Source: CAYLZO01 sp964387775 (lineage in GTDB: Bacteria; Chloroflexota; Anaerolineae; JAAYZQ01). Taken from it: 8,798 nucleotides of DNA. Under the pieces are notes generated by a model that saw only the letters and a program-made list of their open reading frames with translations, searched no databases and was not told where the DNA came from. Below are positions 7,358-8,798 of this stretch, piece by piece. Each line of letters opens with the position of its first letter. Positions within the stretch are counted from its first letter, which is position 1. Location: NCBI GenBank assembly GCA_964387775.1, contig CAYLZO010000223.1, positions 1 to 8,798 of the forward strand, given 5' to 3'. The translations under genes were made by a program, and so were the position numbers.

Positions 7358-8119
7358 ATGTCCAGCATTATCTCTATTCATTCGTTCCGTGGTGGCACCG
7401 GCAAGTCGAACCTCTCCGCCAACGTCTCGTCCGTAATTGCCCAGCAGGGGTACAAGGTGGGCGTCGTCGATACCGACATCGCCTCGCCCGGCATTCACGT
7501 CCTCTTTGGCATGGACGAGGACAAGATGGACAAGGCGCTGAACGACTATTTGTGGGGCAAATGCCACATCGAAGAATGCGCCTACGACGTCGGTGGGACC
7601 ATCGGCCTGGAAAGAGACCGCATTTATCTCATCCCTTCCAGCATCAAACCAGGCGAGATTGCCCGGTTGCTGCAAGAAGGGTATGACGTAGGACTGCTGA
7701 ACGATGGCTTTCACGAACTCATTGACCACTTTGACCTCGACTACCTGGTCATTGACACCCACCCCGGCGTAAACGAAGAGACCATCCTGTCCATCGCCAT
7801 CTCTGACCAGTTGATCATTATCCTCCGGCCCGACCAGCAGGATATCCAGGGCACCGCGGTGACCCTGGACGTGGCCCGTCGGCTAGAAGTCCCCAGGATG
7901 TACCTGATCGTAAACAAGGTCCTGAGCTACTTGGACTTTGACCAGGTGCACCAGCAGTTTGAGGACACCTTCCAATGCGACGCATTGGGCGTTCTGCCCC
8001 TTTCAGAAGATGTGGTGGCGCTGGCCAGCAGTGGTGTCTTTTGCATCCGCTATCCAGATCACGATTTCTCGCACCGCATCGTGGACATTGCCAAGCAGTT
8101 GATGTGGCCCGCCAAGTAG
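7358..8119 (+). CDS. ParA/MinD-like ATPase with arginine in place of the signature lysine
   Basis: 253 residues. The deviant Walker A reads SFRGGTGKSN (9-18): the catalytic Lys16 is present, but the signature lysine that reaches across the dimer in ParA/MinD proteins is Arg11. Other motifs are DTDIASPG (38-45, Walker A'/switch I with D40), YLVIDTHPG (129-137, Walker B/switch II) and VNK (185-187, base contact). No N-terminal DNA-binding domain is present and no obvious MinD-type C-terminal membrane helix. ATG 7358 is preferred because GGAGG lies 9 nt upstream; the in-frame ATG at 7334 lacks one and would include that Shine-Dalgarno as codons. The next gene starts 25 bp later. Such ATPases position or switch partner complexes; the partners here may be the zinc protein and winged-helix protein downstream. 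The family is clear, the role unknown. Confidence 0.88.
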   Translation: MSSIISIHSFRGGTGKSNLSANVSSVIAQQGYKVGVVDTDIASPGIHVLFGMDEDKMDKALNDYLWGKCHIEECAYDVGGTIGLERDRIYLIPSSIKPGEIARLLQEGYDVGLLNDGFHELIDHFDLDYLVIDTHPGVNEETILSIAISDQLIIILRPDQQDIQGTAVTLDVARRLEVPRMYLIVNKVLSYLDFDQVHQQFEDTFQCDALGVLPLSEDVVALASSGVFCIRYPDHDFSHRIVDIAKQLMWPAK

Positions 8120-8144
8120 GCCCACCATCCAGGGAGGCAGCATC

Positions 8145-8357
8145 GTGGAATGCAGCGTGTGTGGCCAGCCGGCTCAGGGGGTCTGCAAGTTTTGCGGACG
8201 GGCGATCTGCGAAGAGCACTTCAACACACTGCCCTATCCCATTGCCACCTACGTCGGTGAAGGGAACATCCCCAAGATGATCGTCGTGGCGGATGCCCTC
8301 ATCTGTGGGCAGTGCAATCCGCAGCCGGAACCGATCGAAATGCCCGAGATTTACTAG
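8145..8357 (+). CDS. Small double zinc-binding protein (B-box/AN1-like)
   Basis: 70 residues starting at GTG 8145, with GGAGG 7 nt upstream. Possible zinc ligands are C3/C6, C14/C17, C22/H25 and C54/C57, enough for two zinc ions. The spacing C-x2-C-x7-C-x2-C-x4-C-x2-H resembles small treble-clef or B-box/AN1 zinc fingers. Between H25 and C54 lies a segment with NTLPYPIATYVGEG and the hydrophobic IVVADALI; the tail is acidic and proline-rich. No catalytic motif is seen. It sits 25 bp after the ATPase gene and 37 bp before the next, so it is probably an adaptor in the same complex or pathway. The zinc-binding fold is a confident guess; function is unknown. Confidence 0.8.
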   Translation: MECSVCGQPAQGVCKFCGRAICEEHFNTLPYPIATYVGEGNIPKMIVVADALICGQCNPQPEPIEMPEIY

Positions 8358-8394
8358 ACCCGGGCCGCCTTGAGCCAGGCAAGGAGGGACGAAC

Positions 8395-8733
8395 GTGGAC
8401 GGACTTTGGGGTAGGGTGCAAGCCGAAGTAGACGCTCGACAGGGACGCAAAGGCATGAGCCCTTACGACCTTTTGGAGCTCCCCCGGCCCCAGCGGGGGT
8501 TGATGAAACGCCTGCTCAAAGAACGCGTGATCAGCCTGAGCGACGCAGCCGAGCAACTGGGACAAGATGAGGCCAAAGCCGTCGAGACGTTGGGAGAGCT
8601 CGTTGAAAAGACCTTCCTGATCGAGTTTGAGAAAAAGGGGGAGAAATATTTCAAGATCCTCCTGGCGCGAAAGGCGGGCAGGGAGTTGCCCTTTGACATC
8701 TGGCAGGATCTGCTGGAGAAAACCGGCACTTGA
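8395..8733 (+). CDS. Small protein with winged-helix-like domain
   Basis: 112 residues starting at GTG 8395, with AAGGAGG 7 nt upstream. A charged N-terminus (1-25) precedes residues 30-92, which have the helix-turn-helix and wing pattern of MarR/TrmB-like domains: PQRGLMKRLLKER, then ISLSDAAEQLGQDEAKAVETLGELVEK as HTH helices, then FLIEFEKKGEKYFKILL as a beta wing. The C-terminal GRELPFDIWQDLLEK may be a short interaction helix. No ligand or phosphorylation domain is present. It could bind DNA or act as a protein-protein module. Matching Shine-Dalgarno spacing and short gaps link it to the two genes upstream. The specific family was not recognised. Confidence 0.75.
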   Translation: MDGLWGRVQAEVDARQGRKGMSPYDLLELPRPQRGLMKRLLKERVISLSDAAEQLGQDEAKAVETLGELVEKTFLIEFEKKGEKYFKILLARKAGRELPFDIWQDLLEKTGT

Positions 8734-8761
8734 CAGCGGGGGACGGCCGGGAGGGTGTCGG

Positions 8762-8798
8762 GTGCTCTCTCCGGCCTTCGATAGTGGGTTAGGCCCAA
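8762..8798 (+). CDS. Possible fourth gene of the cluster (first 12 codons only)
   Basis: GTG at 8762 has GGGAGG 7 nt upstream, the same start codon and spacing as the two preceding genes, and lies 28 bp after the winged-helix stop. The visible reading MLSPAFDSGLGP is open to the edge. Against it, GGCCGG (8745-8750) and CCGGCC (8771-8776) could form a hairpin over this start, and 12 codons cannot be identified. Confidence 0.4.
   Translation, partial: MLSPAFDSGLGP

Noticed and set aside
7255..7686. Plus-strand frame beginning inside the palindrome
   Set aside because: Overlaps the ATPase in another frame, has no Shine-Dalgarno and no recognisable domain.
8745..8776. GGCCGG...CCGGCC hairpin as terminator of the ParA-like cluster
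   Set aside because: No T-tract follows, and it overlaps a good Shine-Dalgarno and GTG for a possible next gene.

Overview
The window looks like a piece of chromosome from a GC-rich bacterium of the phylum Chloroflexota, probably of the Anaerolineae/Caldilineae type. This rests on the wording of the RpoC N-terminus and on the small ParA-like/zinc-finger cluster at the right end. It is inferred from recalled family resemblance, not from a search. No tRNA, rRNA, CRISPR array, insertion sequence or prophage is visible.

Left half (1-5054), all on the minus strand. In transcription order it holds ftsY (SRP receptor GTPase), prfB (release factor 2), a tyrosine recombinase-like gene and rpoC (RNA polymerase beta', running off the left edge just before its catalytic aspartate motif). 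prfB is not one open frame: its first 22 codons end at CTT TGA C and a +1 shift joins them to the rest, giving 365 residues. The recombinase lacks three of the six canonical active-site residues, is preceded by a perfect TTGACA-N17-TATAAT promoter, and stands where rpoB would normally be, immediately upstream of rpoC. A 9-bp hairpin lies in the short recombinase-rpoC gap. An inverted array of heptamers fills the ftsY-prfB gap.

Middle (4953-7120). ftsY and a plus-strand membrane operon diverge from a 222-bp region that holds a promoter for each side and two overlapping inverted repeats. The plus-strand operon is a membrane-anchored calcineurin-like phosphoesterase, apparently on a leaderless transcript and without its GNHD motif, overlapping by 7 bp an M50-like integral membrane zinc protease with HELSH.

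Right end (7121-8798). A 237-bp gap contains a good promoter with an extended -10 and a long nested palindrome that would lie in the 5' leader. After it come three closely spaced plus-strand genes: a ParA/MinD-like ATPase whose signature lysine is arginine, a 70-residue double zinc-binding protein, and a 112-residue winged-helix-like protein. A fourth start with the same Shine-Dalgarno spacing appears at the right edge. This cluster is the best candidate for an uncharacterised system, perhaps regulatory or positioning, but nothing in the sequence fixes its function.
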